From: Natrinema sp. SYSU A 869
GTDB lineage: Archaea; Halobacteriota; Halobacteria; Halobacteriales; Natrialbaceae
DNA: 64,000 bases
Direction: 5' to 3'
NCBI RefSeq assembly: GCF_019879105.1
Contig: NZ_CP082247.1
Location: 806,001 to 870,000 of the forward strand
Numbering within the stretch: position 1 is the first letter of the stretch; each line of letters opens with the position of its first letter. Made by a program: the position numbers and the translations under genes. This document shows, one piece after another, positions 9,969 through 19,454 of this stretch. A model generated the notes under the pieces. The model did not search any database. It worked only from the letters and a program-made list of their open reading frames with translations, and had not been told where the DNA came from.

Positions 9969-10460
9969 CTAGTCAAAATCCCAGAGTCCGTCGACCGAGT
10001 GGATAGTGAGAGACGTGCCATCCGACGAAGCGGTAACCTTAGTATGGACCTGTACCCGGTTAAAGTTCTCCCGGGTCGTCGAGACGTTGAAACTTCCGAC
10101 CGACTCGCCGTCCTCGGCCCACTGCGGACTGGTCGTTCCGACCACGTAGCGGACGGAATCGAACTGCTCGGTCAGTTCGTCGTGAAGTGAATCGGAGACG
10201 ACCGGCGTTCGGGGCGTCGGAAATCGGTCCGCCCACTCCTCGTTGAGGTGAACGAGGTCCGGCGGAGTATTATTCGGCTCGTAGCTGGCATCGACGTTGA
10301 GGATGGACACCGGGACAGTCCGGTTGGACTCCTCGATGATGCCGTCGATTATTTTGAACTGTATGTACGCTTCGACGCGCTCAACGGAGTTCAGACATCC
10401 AGCAAGGGCGAACGGGATGCCAGCCCCAATAGCACCGAGGAACGGTCGTCGGGAAATCAT
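9969..10460 (-). CDS. Small Tat-exported lipoprotein of unknown function
   Basis: 163 residues from ATG 10460. The open frame extends 26 codons upstream, but MISRRPFLGAIGAGIPFALAG fits a signal peptide start. Twin Arg is followed by a hydrophobic run and a Cys in ALAGC, so a lipid-anchored surface protein is likely. The mature part has no cofactor motif I recognise; it is rich in Ser, Thr, Val and Asp and looks like a beta-rich extracellular domain. Neighbours (a stress protein and an aldo/keto reductase) give no function. Confidence 0.7.
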   Translation of the reverse strand: MISRRPFLGAIGAGIPFALAGCLNSVERVEAYIQFKIIDGIIEESNRTVPVSILNVDASYEPNNTPPDLVHLNEEWADRFPTPRTPVVSDSLHDELTEQFDSVRYVVGTTSPQWAEDGESVGSFNVSTTRENFNRVQVHTKVTASSDGTSLTIHSVDGLWDFD

Positions 10461-10717
10461 ATACTCGGATTCACTAGTTTGATGCGTATATGTTTTCTGA
10501 GAATAATAGCACACACGCAAGCATACTGGGCAATCCAATCGATTATTCTTGACGTGCCCGTCTTCAGCCGTCTCGCTCTGACTTCCGTCTCAAGTCTCTC
10601 CCGATCACGCGGAGACACAGCGCCAGTCACTGTGGGAGACGCCTCCGCGATACGTCAGAGGACGACACTGAGCGGATCCCGTCCCCACGGGTTACGAGTG
10701 CGTCGATAGCGCTCTCG

Positions 10718-11533
10718 CTATCGATCGTTCCACGGCGCGTATTCGCGATCGATATGGCGGTGTTTCCGCTCGATAGCGTCGATCCGGTCGATGTCCGCCT
10801 GCTCAAGTTCGAGGTCGCGGGCATGCCAGTTCTCACGCATGTGACGTTCGCTCGACGCCTTCGGAATGACGGCGACGTTCCGTTTCGAGAGCAACCACGC
10901 AAGCGATACTTGGGCCGGTGAGACGTCGTGTTTCTCCGCGACGGTCTGGAGTTCGGGAACGTCGACCACGTCTCCCCGCGCGAGCGGACAGTGTGCGATC
11001 AGCCAATGATCGTCGTTGACGGCGTACTCGCGGAGTTCCTCCTGCTGGAGAAGCGGATGACACTCCACTTGATTGGCGAAAATCGGCGCGTCGAGGACGT
11101 CGCGGGCGACGTCCAACGTCTCGGGTTCGAAGTTCGAGACACCGATATGCTTCGTCTTCCCCCGCTCGTAGAGCTCTTGAAACGCCTCGAGCGTCGTCCG
11201 TGGATCGTACGATCCCGCCGGCCAGTGGACGTACAACAGGTCGACGTACTCCGTCCGGAGGCGGTCGAGACACGAGTCCACTGCGGTGATGATATCGTCT
11301 CGTTCCGGGACGGGCTCGTCGACGTGAACGACCTTCGTCGCGAGGAAGATATCATCGCGGTCGACGTCCGCACTGTCGATTCCCGCGCCGACGTATTCTT
11401 CGTTTCCGTACACCTGAGCGGTATCGACGTGTCGATAGCCGATCTCGAGGGCCTGACGAACGCGCTCCTCCCACCGGTGGCGGTCGGAGTCCGAGTAGGT
11501 CCCGAATCCGACGCGAGGCATGGGCCGTGCCAT
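10718..11533 (-). CDS. Aldo/keto reductase
   Basis: 271 residues from MARPMPRVGFGTYSD at 11533; the longer open frame upstream has no family match. NADPH-dependent reductase with a TIM barrel. The catalytic tetrad is visible: Asp and Tyr in DTAQVYGNEEYVG, Lys in FLATKVV, and His in LLYVHWP. The phosphate-binding segment reads IPKASSERHMREN near residue 225. It matches the 2,5-diketo-gluconate reductase type found widely in haloarchaea. It is divergent from the Gfo/Idh gene that follows, about 215 bases apart. The substrate is unknown. Confidence 0.9.
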   Translation of the reverse strand: MARPMPRVGFGTYSDSDRHRWEERVRQALEIGYRHVDTAQVYGNEEYVGAGIDSADVDRDDIFLATKVVHVDEPVPERDDIITAVDSCLDRLRTEYVDLLYVHWPAGSYDPRTTLEAFQELYERGKTKHIGVSNFEPETLDVARDVLDAPIFANQVECHPLLQQEELREYAVNDDHWLIAHCPLARGDVVDVPELQTVAEKHDVSPAQVSLAWLLSKRNVAVIPKASSERHMRENWHARDLELEQADIDRIDAIERKHRHIDREYAPWNDR

Positions 11534-11748
11534 GCTGGACCACGCCACGAGAGCGAAGGTAAATGTGACGGTGAGTATATGTTCTCTCACTGTCTTCTCT
11601 GGCGGCTGGGAATTTGATCGCGAGCGAGACGACGGGTCCAATTACTGTGTGAAAGATATATTAGTCGAGATGATAATTAGACGAGTACGAATCCGGTGCT
11701 CACGGATTGCCTCCCGATCCCGGGTTCTCGCTACCGAGCGTGGTTCAG

Positions 11749-12845
11749 ATGACATACAGGACAGGTATTATCGGCACTGGCGGCATCGCAGGGATGGGAA
11801 TCCTTGGACTGCACGACGAGGAAGTTATCGGGACGGAGAAAATCGAGGCCAGTCACGCCGGCGGGTACGACGCGACGGACGAGATCGAACTCGTCGCCGT
11901 CGCGGACGTCGACGAAGAGACGCTCGAGCGGTTCGGCGAGGCCTGGGAGATCCCGTCCGAGCGACGGTACGTCGGCCACGAGGCGATGCTCGACGCGGAG
12001 GATCTCGATGTCGTCTCGATCTGTACCCCTCGTATCTCCATCACGAACACACGATCGACGCTGCTCGGTCGGCCGCCGACCCCGACGTCATCTGGTGTGA
12101 GAAGCCCATCGCTTCGCATGTCAGCGCCGCCGAAGAGATGATCAGCGCCTGCGAGGAGAGCGACATCGAGCTGATCGTCAATCACTCGTTCCGGTTTACG
12201 ACCAAACTCCAGCGGCTTCGTGATCACATCCGAGATGAGAATATTCTCGGTGACGTCGTTTCGGTCAGCACGCAGTACCGCATGGAACTCATGCGTAACT
12301 CGACGCACGTACTCGACACGCTGGTCTATCTGCTCGACGCGCGTGCAGATCAGATCAGCGGCCACGTCACCGGTGAGAACGAGGCGGTCGAGTCGCTCGA
12401 CGTGCCACGGGCGGTCGACGACGCCGGTGGCGGCGGACACATCGTCATGGACGACGGAACGTTCGTCACCGTCGACTGTACGATTCCCCGCGAGATTTCG
12501 TCGATGACGCTCCAGTTCATCGGAACGGAGGGGAAGTTGTACATGAACAACGACGACGGCGAATGGCGGTACTGGACGCTCGAGGACGGCGATCACGTCG
12601 AGACCGAACTCCCGGGAATCGACGGTACTTGGACCTGGGACGACGACTACGAGCGCTCCTTCGCGAACGCTGCGCGCCACGTCGAAGACGTGCTGAACGG
12701 CGACGCGAAGAACGTCTCGCCCGGTGTCGAGGCTGTGCGGTCGCTCGAAATTATCGTCGCGTTCTACCTGTCGCACTACACCGACGGGTCCATCGACGTT
12801 CCGCTCGCGGAGCCGCTGCGCGAAGTCGCGATTACGTCCTGGTAG
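11749..12845 (+). pseudogene. Gfo/Idh/MocA oxidoreductase (frameshifted)
   Basis: NAD(P)-dependent sugar or inositol dehydrogenase family. The start MTYRTGIIGTGGIAGMGI is a Rossmann loop. The frame is good to VVSICTP near residue 95, then continues one frame over as SYLHHEHTIDAARSA and DPDVIWCEKPIASHV (the family's EKP motif), ending in AITSW at 12845. The shift maps to the C-run at 12026-12029, where one more C would restore about 365 residues, normal for the family. No other damage is seen. It may be a sequencing loss or a new pseudogene. A 30-base gap follows before a MITE-like repeat. Confidence 0.85.
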
Positions 12846-12855
12846 CGATCCCCGG

Positions 12856-12939
12856 TATAGTAGCCGCTGAAACGGATTACACACTAATTGCAACGTCGAT
12901 ACGCGATTAGGTGTGCATTGACGTTCAGTGGCTACCATA
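12856..12939. repeat. MITE-like inverted repeat, copy 1
   Basis: About 84 bases with imperfect terminal inverted repeats. The left end reads tatagtagccgctgaaacgg, and the right end, read on the other strand, gives tatggtagccactgaacgtc. No coding frame lies inside. Two further copies with the same ends are at 23058-23184 and 47345-47440. This looks like a non-autonomous element mobilised by a transposase elsewhere in the genome. Confidence 0.6.
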
Positions 12940-12986
12940 GCTCACGTCTCGTTCGATAGCGACACGCGACGCCACAGTTCGGACCG

Positions 12987-13491
12987 TTACGTCGAGGTTT
13001 CCGGTCGGTTAGGGGCCCCGTACCGACGCGCGATCCAGAGACCGACAACGAGGGTGCCCGCGACGGCCGCAGGCCAGCGATCCGTGCTGAGATAGAGGTC
13101 CAGGGAAGGTGGCCGATACGTGCTGAACGGGAACAAGACGGCATACACCCTCCCGGTGGCCGAGAGCAACGCGACGTCGAGGGCATAATGGGACACTGCG
13201 CCGAGAGCGAGGAGTGCGGTCGCCTGCCGTCGGTAGTCGGGAGCGACCGAGAGCGAGGAGGACGACGAGCAGGGTCCCGCCGAGAGTGTGTAATGGTGCC
13301 CACGAGAATGGAACACCGATCAGTCCCTCGACGAGGTCGTCCGGAATCAGCAGTCCGATCTTTCTGAGGTCCGGCGAGAGTGCACCGGCCATGACGAGCG
13401 TGACCTGCGCCGGCCGTATCCGCTCGTCTCTGAACGAGAGGAGCGTCCCGATGCTGTAGCCGACCAGCACGTGCGTGAGGAGGTCGGACAT
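12987..13491 (-). pseudogene. DUF457-like membrane metal-dependent hydrolase (frameshifted)
   Basis: Small multi-helix membrane protein of the YdjM/YbcI (DUF457) type. The frame starts MSDLLTHVLVGYSIGTLLSF and runs to LLALGRSRLP. The continuation is in another frame as VAPDYRRQATALLALGAVSHYALD and on to NRPETST at 12987. The His and Asp positions typical of the family remain (LLTHVLVGY, PLHTLGG, SHYALD). The frame change lies near 13235-13255 and, unlike most others in this window, needs removal of one base or addition of two. The start touches the stop of the upstream broken gene (TGATG). Confidence 0.7.
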
Positions 13492-14096
13492 CACCGATCA
13501 CCGTCATCGCGGTGGTGACCGGTGTCCGGTCGCTCCCCTTGCACCTCGCTTGAGCCGCGGACCGATTCGTCCCCTAGTGACGCACTCCGAGCTGTCCCGC
13601 GGTGGCCGTCACTGGTCAGCGCCTCGGTTCGGGGAACGAGCGCGAGCCGGTCGTGATCGACACGCCAGCCGCGAACGAGACGCGCGAGAACCCAGCAGCC
13701 ACCAATGACCGAGACGACGCCCATATATAGGGAGCCCCACAGCTCGTCGGTGACGGTCCGATCCGCGTCGAGAGTAGACTCGTTCTCGAGGGTGCCGAAG
13801 GCGGTCACGCGGGCATCAGTCTCGAGGGAGGCTGTCGGCCGTGTTCGCCGCGGTGAATCACCCGTTGCCGCCGGTTCGCGTCGCGATCACGACGGGGTCG
13901 GTTTCGACGACCGTGCCGCTGAGAACGACGCGGTCGCCGACGTAGGCCTCGCGGTCCGTTGTCACGTCGTCTTCGGCCGGGTACCCACTCTTCAGCGGCT
14001 CGACGGCCGCGGCCCCGTCCAGCACATGAGCCCGAGCAGGGCGACAAAGAGGATGACCGCGCCGAAAATCGGCCAAAGTATCCGAACGAGTCGCAT
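13491..14096 (-). pseudogene. Haloarchaeal membrane protein with a small beta domain (multiply disrupted)
   Basis: The parts read in order on the minus strand: MRLVRILWPIFGAVILFV (a membrane helix), then in the next frame AAAVEPLKSGYPAEDDVTTD and YVGDRVVLSGTVVETDPVVI (a small beta-barrel-like segment), then a TGA, then SLETDARVTAFGTLENEST and YMGVVSVIGGCWVLARLV (a second helix). The first shift lies in the C-run at 14013-14016 on the plus strand; the second break is near 13825-13860. About 195 residues would be restored. It is paired with the DUF457-like gene, so the two probably worked together. Function unknown. Confidence 0.6.
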
Positions 14097-14235
14097 AGAA
14101 GCATCTATCTCGTCTATGAGACGTATGTGACCATAGAGATTGGGCAGGTCAGGGCACAGACGGGCGTCTATCGGAAGTATACTACCTCTGCGTCTCACCC
14201 TGCGACGAGAGTGACTTACCGGGTACGGGCACAAC

Positions 14236-14754
14236 GTGTGCGCGACCTCGACCGTCCAGACCCGATCCGCTATTCTTTTTTCTCTCACCTCCGTCCTCAC
14301 TACCCAGCGCTACTTCGAGGACATCGAGGTCGGCACGACCGAGGAATTCGGCGAATATCACGTCACCAAAGCGGAGATCACCGAGTTTGCCGAGCAGTAC
14401 GATCCGCAGCCGTTCCACACTGACGAGGAGGCGGCCGAAGAATCGGCGTTCGGCGAGCTCGTCGCGTCGGGATGGCATACCGCCGCGATGTCCATGCGAA
14501 TGCTCGTCGAGAACTACTTAGGGGAACAGGCAGGCATGGGCGGGCGCAGCGCGGACGAACTGCGCTGGGAGCGGCCGGTCAAGCCGGGCGATACGCTCTC
14601 GCTTCGCACCGAGGTGGTTGACAAGCACCGCTCCGAGAGCGACCCGCATCGAGGATACGTGGATAATTACATCGAGGTTCTGAATCAGAACGATGAGGTC
14701 GTTCTCTCCTATACCGTTACCGGGATGGTCAAGCGACGAAACCCGGGCGAGTAG
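14236..14754 (+). CDS. MaoC-like hot-dog dehydratase
   Basis: The conserved part starts RYFEDIEVGTTEEFGEYHVT and contains the hydratase motif YDPQPFHTDEEAA with the catalytic Asp/His pair, then FGELVASGWHTAA. The family hydrates enoyl-CoA thioesters; length from RYFED is about 147 residues, as expected. No ATG sits just before RYFED; the only in-frame start candidate is a GTG 25 codons upstream (14236). The codon where a start would be expected is CTC (before ACTACCCAGCGC). The start may have mutated, or a rare start or the upstream GTG is used. Confidence 0.8.
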   Translation: MCATSTVQTRSAILFSLTSVLTTQRYFEDIEVGTTEEFGEYHVTKAEITEFAEQYDPQPFHTDEEAAEESAFGELVASGWHTAAMSMRMLVENYLGEQAGMGGRSADELRWERPVKPGDTLSLRTEVVDKHRSESDPHRGYVDNYIEVLNQNDEVVLSYTVTGMVKRRNPGE

Positions 14755-14898
14755 ACACCAGACCGCCGTCGATTCGCTACAACACGCATACACCACCCGT
14801 CGGCCGCCGGCTCTTGTCTCGCTTGAGTAACGTCACAGCCATCAACCCCCAAATTGGACATCCTCTCGGCCCACAGTATGAAGTGAGGTAGTACGATA

Positions 14899-15834
14899 TT
14901 ATCGGTCGAGCCAGCGAGCCAACCAGTCATAGGCGCGCGACCGGACATCGGCGGGGAACTCGTGGCCGCCCTCGAAGAACAGCGTTTCGAACCGGTCCGA
15001 AACGCCAGCGTCGGCGTAGGCCTCGGAAAGGGTACCAGAGAGCGTGCGGACGGAATCAGGAGGGAAAATACGATCCGCCGTCCCGTGAGTTAGCAGCAGC
15101 GGCGTCGGCGCGACGTCCGCCAGTACGGCCTCCATGTCGCCGACCGTTAGCAGATCGGGGACGTACAGTGCGAAGTTGTGGGTGATCTGCTCGCGTTGAA
15201 CGGCGGCAAGTCGGGCCGCGCCGCTGGAAACGACGGCGGCAGCGACTCGATCGTCGAACCACGACAGCCAGGCGGCCTCCTGACCGCCTAGGGAATGTCC
15301 GAGTACGCCCATAGCACCGGCGTCGACCAGGTCATAGCTCTCGAGGACATCGAGTGCGACGACGAGGTCCGAAAGGTACTTCGCCTGGAGAGTGGAGCCA
15401 CGCAGCAGTCGGTCCATCGCGACGAATTTCTCGTAATCGGCACCGTCGGGAGCCGTTCCGGCCGTGCGCTCGTGCTCGGGCGGTCGTCGATCCTCGAAGC
15501 AAAGCAGATCCGGACAGCAGACGACGTGACCGCGCTGGCAGAGTTCGACGCCATAGTGGTACGGCTCCGTGTCGCTCAGTCCAGCAGGGTCAGACTTGCC
15601 GACGGCAAACTCGCCCGCGTGAGGATGAACGGCGAGGATGCTAGGCCGTTCACCGTCGATATCATCAGGGACGAGCAGATAGGCTCGGATTCGTTCATCC
15701 GATTCGACATTGTACTCGAGGAGACGACGCTCGAATCCGTCGGCGGCCGTGACCGAAACGGTCTCAACGGCCGGGCCGGGACGGTCAGGGACCGTCCCAA
15801 GACAATCGAGAATCGCGTCACGAGTGACGTCCAT
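14899..15834 (-). CDS. Alpha/beta hydrolase (dienelactone-hydrolase / acetyl-xylan-esterase type)
   Basis: 311 residues. The nucleophile elbow is GHSLGGQ (Ser near 180), the acid is probably the Asp in THGTADRIFPP, and the base is His in FEGGHEFPADV. The N-terminal part with IRAYLLVPDDIDGERPSILA and HPHAGEF is typical of the large cytoplasmic ABhydrolase group that includes acetyl-xylan esterases. No signal peptide is visible. The gene stands alone between a MaoC-like gene and the ParA operon; the substrate is not clear. Confidence 0.85.
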   Translation of the reverse strand: MDVTRDAILDCLGTVPDRPGPAVETVSVTAADGFERRLLEYNVESDERIRAYLLVPDDIDGERPSILAVHPHAGEFAVGKSDPAGLSDTEPYHYGVELCQRGHVVCCPDLLCFEDRRPPEHERTAGTAPDGADYEKFVAMDRLLRGSTLQAKYLSDLVVALDVLESYDLVDAGAMGVLGHSLGGQEAAWLSWFDDRVAAAVVSSGAARLAAVQREQITHNFALYVPDLLTVGDMEAVLADVAPTPLLLTHGTADRIFPPDSVRTLSGTLSEAYADAGVSDRFETLFFEGGHEFPADVRSRAYDWLARWLDR

Positions 15835-16018
15835 ATCGGCATGACGGACGAGAGAACCATAAGTACAATCATCAGAGAGATTATTTTCGTCGGAATGTCC
15901 TCCGCGAGTGTAGCGAAGGAACGGTCACTCGTTTGGGGAACGAGAACCGAGAACGGTGATGATCAACCGAGGTACGAGCGTTGGTAGGACGTACTACACT
16001 GACCGGTGGTCAAGTGAA

Positions 16019-16480
16019 TTATTTGGTTGATTCGAAGCCCCATGCACGAAGTCGTTCGACGACCTCGTCGACGTTGTGCATCGCAGCCTCGTAGGCCGCT
16101 TCCCGGACGTCAGTCTTTGAGACATCAGTTCCGAGTTCGTCGCTGACTGCATCGACAAACTCGTCCTCCGCGTCGACCACGTAATCTCGGAGGTAAAACT
16201 GGACCATCTCCCGGTCCTGTTTGACGTTATCCCGTACGTAGACCCAAGGGACACCGCCGTCATCAGTGCCGGCTTGCGGGGGGTCCCGGATCACTTCGCT
16301 CGAATTGGATTCACTGACTTCATCCTGATCGTCGTCTTCAGTGGTCTCTGCTCGAGGTGTCTCCTCCCCGGTAGCTGAGTGATCCGGTTCGGGATCGGAT
16401 TCGTCATCGACGGTCGTCTCTGCTTCTGCGTCCTCGTCTTGCACGTCCGCGAACGGATCACTACCGGATCCCTTCTTCAT
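16019..16480 (-). CDS. ParA partner protein, probable partition or centromere-binding factor
   Basis: 153 residues from MKKGSGSDPFADV at 16480; the ATG overlaps the parA stop, so translation is coupled. The first 80 residues are extremely acidic and low in complexity, likely disordered. The C-terminal 70 residues look structured and helical: VPWVYVRDNVKQDREMVQFY, DEFVDAVSDELGTDVSKTDV, EAAYEAAMHNVDEVVERL. Haloarchaeal plasmid parA genes often have such a partner in the ParB position. A classical ParB HTH is not obvious. DNA binding and the target, possibly the adjacent repeat array, are inference. Confidence 0.75.
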   Translation of the reverse strand: MKKGSGSDPFADVQDEDAEAETTVDDESDPEPDHSATGEETPRAETTEDDDQDEVSESNSSEVIRDPPQAGTDDGGVPWVYVRDNVKQDREMVQFYLRDYVVDAEDEFVDAVSDELGTDVSKTDVREAAYEAAMHNVDEVVERLRAWGFESTK

Positions 16481-17319
16481 CGTTCGCTCACCTCTTCGAT
16501 CTCCGTCGTTAACTGATCGATCTTCTCGAGGGTTTCCATCTCGTGATCGCGCTGGCGATCGCGATAGTCCTCGACATAGCGTCGCGGTGTACACTGCTGG
16601 TCCCAGCAGCCCTCGAAGAGCGACGATCGGTCGCGAATCGCGACCGGTGCGGGATAGCCCCGATCGCGAATCTCCATGAGGTATCGCTCCTGATCGGACG
16701 TTCGACCGACGCCGTTCGGGACGGCCGAGAGGACGCCGATTTCGGCTTCGAGCCGATCCTCGAGGCCATCGACGAGTTCCTCTAAGCCGAGGACACTTTG
16801 CATTCCTTTGCCGGTCGGCTCGACGGGAATCACCAAGCTTCGCGTGGCCGAAACGGCGTTATAGAGGTGCGGGCCCGCAGTCGCCGGCGGATCGATAACG
16901 ATCACGTCGTATTCCTGTGGGACACTGGACGCCAAGAGCACCTGTCGGAGCCGGTCATACGGATCGAAGTCGTCACCCTCACCGAGATCGTCGGCCATCT
17001 GCTGTGCTCTGTTCAGGAGATCCTCGAGGTTCTCGAGCATGTTGTGACTCGGAATGAGATCGAAGCCGTACTCCGTTTCGCAGATGAGATCCTCGAAGGA
17101 CCCTTTCGGTCGATCGATCAGGTGGCGAACGATATTATCCGCCTGACTGTCGTCTCGAGGTGCATCAACATCAAGGAGGTAGGTGAGTGATCCGTTCTGC
17201 TGGTCCATATCGATTGCGAGGACATCGAGTCCGTGGTTGGCATGAGACTCGATCAGTGCCGCTCCGATCGTCGATTTCCCGACGCCGCCGGCCTCCGAGT
17301 AGGTCGTATATGTGAGCAT
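16477..17319 (-). CDS. parA: ParA-family partition ATPase
   Basis: 280 residues. The N-terminus MLTYTTYSEAGGVGKSTIGA carries a deviant Walker A in which the usual initial Lys (KGGVGK) is replaced by Glu-Ala-Gly; the P-loop Lys and Thr remain. Walker A' (AIDMDQQNGSL) and Walker B (YDVIVIDPPAT) follow, as in ParA/Soj/MinD. It should drive segregation of the replicon with the coupled downstream protein. The upstream 1.1 kb is non-coding and contains the repeat array, as expected if the centromere or promoter operator lies there. No Orc1/Cdc6 or RepH gene lies in the window. Confidence 0.9.
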   Translation of the reverse strand: MLTYTTYSEAGGVGKSTIGAALIESHANHGLDVLAIDMDQQNGSLTYLLDVDAPRDDSQADNIVRHLIDRPKGSFEDLICETEYGFDLIPSHNMLENLEDLLNRAQQMADDLGEGDDFDPYDRLRQVLLASSVPQEYDVIVIDPPATAGPHLYNAVSATRSLVIPVEPTGKGMQSVLGLEELVDGLEDRLEAEIGVLSAVPNGVGRTSDQERYLMEIRDRGYPAPVAIRDRSSLFEGCWDQQCTPRRYVEDYRDRQRDHEMETLEKIDQLTTEIEEVSER

Positions 17320-17380
17320 ACGAGTTAGTTAGTCTTCTCGAATATAATACTTCACCATACGCACTCGAGAAGGCAACTGG

Positions 17381-18414
17381 TTAGCCTAATTAGATAGCCT
17401 AACTATAATCCCAACACGACACCACTGGCGACGACGGTTCTCGAGAAAGGGCGTTGGAATACCCGATCAGTTAGCCTAACCGAATAGACCAACGGCTGAT
17501 GTAGACACAGCACTACTCCGCTGCAGCCCCCAGTATAGATTTCTGGATCGTATAACCGATTACCCCAACCAGTTATCCTAACCAGTATCCCAACATGGTA
17601 CTACCGGCGACGACAGTTCTCGGGAAAGGCTATCGACACATCTAATCAGTTAGCCCAATCGAATAGGCTAACTACTATGTACGCACAGTGCTACCCACCG
17701 CGTTAGCCGTCAGTATAGGTTTCTAGATCACCTAACCGATTGGTCTAATCAGCTATCCCAACCAATATGCCAACACGGTACTACCGGCGGCGACAATTAT
17801 CGAAAAAGCCCACCGGTATGCCCACCCAGTTAGCCTAATTGGATAGGCCAACTACTGGGTAGATACAGCTCCCCTCCGCTGCAGCCGTCAGTAGAGGTTT
17901 CTAGATCGCCTAATCGATTGACCTAATCAGCTGCCCTAACCAATATGGCAACAGAGGATCAGCCGCTGCTAGATCGCTCAATATAGATTTTCGACTCATC
18001 TAACTAATTAGCCTAACCGACTATATTGGCCAGTAGAATTAGCCGAACGATCGCCCAGGAATTGACCATACCAACAGACCTCCCCAGCAAGCTGCCCCAA
18101 CGGACTACCCTAATTGGCTAGCTAACTTGGGAAATCTATTCGGTTAGCCTAATTGAGAGGCCGAAATGACCGGCCGAACACAGCAGGTCAGTCCCTCTAT
18201 CCAGAAATGGATTCGATTCGGGCAAGCTATGCAACCTAACTAGATAGACTGGTCGATCAGCATATCCATTCAGCCTAATTAGGGGCATCTATGGACTCTT
18301 CGATGAAAGATGCGGTTTGGACATGACGATCGTACTACTGTCGACTGATAAGCTACCCGGACTGTATAGGATGACAGGTGGGGCTAACTAAATAGACTAA
18401 CCAATAAGCCTAAT
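17381..18414. repeat. Degenerate repeat array upstream of parA (candidate centromere or iterons)
   Basis: About 1 kb without a gene, lower in GC than its surroundings. The core TTAGCCTAAY or close variants occurs at 17381, 17471, 17650, 17830, 18008, 18144, 18270 and 18405. The spacings 17471-17650-17830-18008 are 179, 180 and 178 bases, and the flanks are also alike, giving three near-complete tandem units (17412-17590, 17591-17770, 17771-17948) and a weaker fourth. Between cores lie shorter 12-13-base units such as AACCAGTTATCCT in direct order (17550-17595). Position before parA suggests a partition site or replication iterons. This is an inference. Confidence 0.75.
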
Positions 18415-18639
18415 AGCGTAATTGAGTTTGGACCACAGTCATCATCGACGTCACGTCCAGTTCACTGAAGCGCGACTGGTCGCTGCTACCGATTATCTGT
18501 TCACTATCTTTCTACCGACCATGATAAACGGTACCATTTTACTCACGGCGTCGGTAGAGGTGACCATGTCGATGCGCAGTACCGTCCGTTTGGGTCCGGG
18601 ACAACTATTCGAAGCACAGCTTCTGAGAGGAAGACGCGA

Positions 18640-19358
18640 ATGATCGCTCAGTCCGACCACATCGACGCAATCAAGTTCGACCTCGATATGGAGCAGGACA
18701 ACGAGCCGGATCCGTACAACGGTCGGCTCACGAACGCCGCGCTGAATCGCAAGGTCGAGGTCGTCGACGCCGTCCGCGAGGCGGTCAGTAACGAAATCGA
18801 CCTCGCCTTCGACTGCCACTGGGACTACACTGTCGAGAGCGCGACCCGTCTCGCGAGCAAGCTCGAGCCGTACGACCTCATGTGGCTCGAGGACGTCGTT
18901 CCACCGGAGGAGACGGACGCGCAACGCGAAGTCGCCCGGCGGACCGAGACGCCACTCGCCACCGGCGAAAATCGGTTTCGTATCCACGAACTGAGCGAAC
19001 TACTCGATGAGTATGCTGTCGACGTGATCACGCCTGATCCGACGACGTGTGGCGGTCTCGCGGAGTCGAAACGCATTGCCGAACGCGCCGAGGAGCGATA
19101 CATTCCCGTCTCACCGCACAATGTCTGTAGCCCCGTGGGACGATGGCCTGTGTTCACCTCTGTGCGGCCGTCCCCAACGCCGACGTACTGGAATACCACG
19201 CGCTCGAGGTCGACTGGTGGGATGACCTGCTCGAGCGCGACGAGCCGTTGATCGAAGACGGGTTCATCGACGTGCCGACCGAGCCGGGACTCGGCATCGA
19301 GCTAGACGACGAAGTCGTTGAGGAACACGTACTTGCCGGAACGGACGGGTTCGACTGA
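18640..19358 (+). pseudogene. Enolase-superfamily (mandelate racemase / sugar-acid dehydratase type) gene, truncated and frameshifted
   Basis: Only the barrel part remains. IDAIKFDLDMEQDNEP carries the catalytic Lys region, IDLAFDCHWDY the first metal Asp, MWLEDVVPPEE the second acid, and TPLATGENRF the third. The gene then leaves frame at the GGG at 19137-19139 after PHNVCSPVG and resumes as MACVHLCAAVPNADVLEYH to the end at 19358. About 150 N-terminal residues are missing upstream of 18640, with no match in any frame there. The intact family dehydrates sugar acids such as galactonate or rhamnonate. The truncation is real decay, whatever the cause of the frameshift. Confidence 0.75.
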
Positions 19359-19454
19359 CAACGCGATGGCAAACGCGTTCAAACAACGCACTTCGTCGGC
19401 GTTGTGCAACACAGCGTCACCGAGTACGACCACCGGGAGTGTTGCTCCGTCCCA

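Noticed and set aside
9969-9979. Match of ctagtcaaaat to the binding-protein promoter element
   Set aside because: The bases are the last codons and stop (Asp-Phe-Asp-stop) of the lipoprotein gene at 9969-10460, so the match is coincidental.
17381-18414. CRISPR array
   Set aside because: The repeats are degenerate, their spacing (12-13 and about 179 bases) does not fit 24-37-base repeats with 30-40-base spacers, and no cas gene is near.
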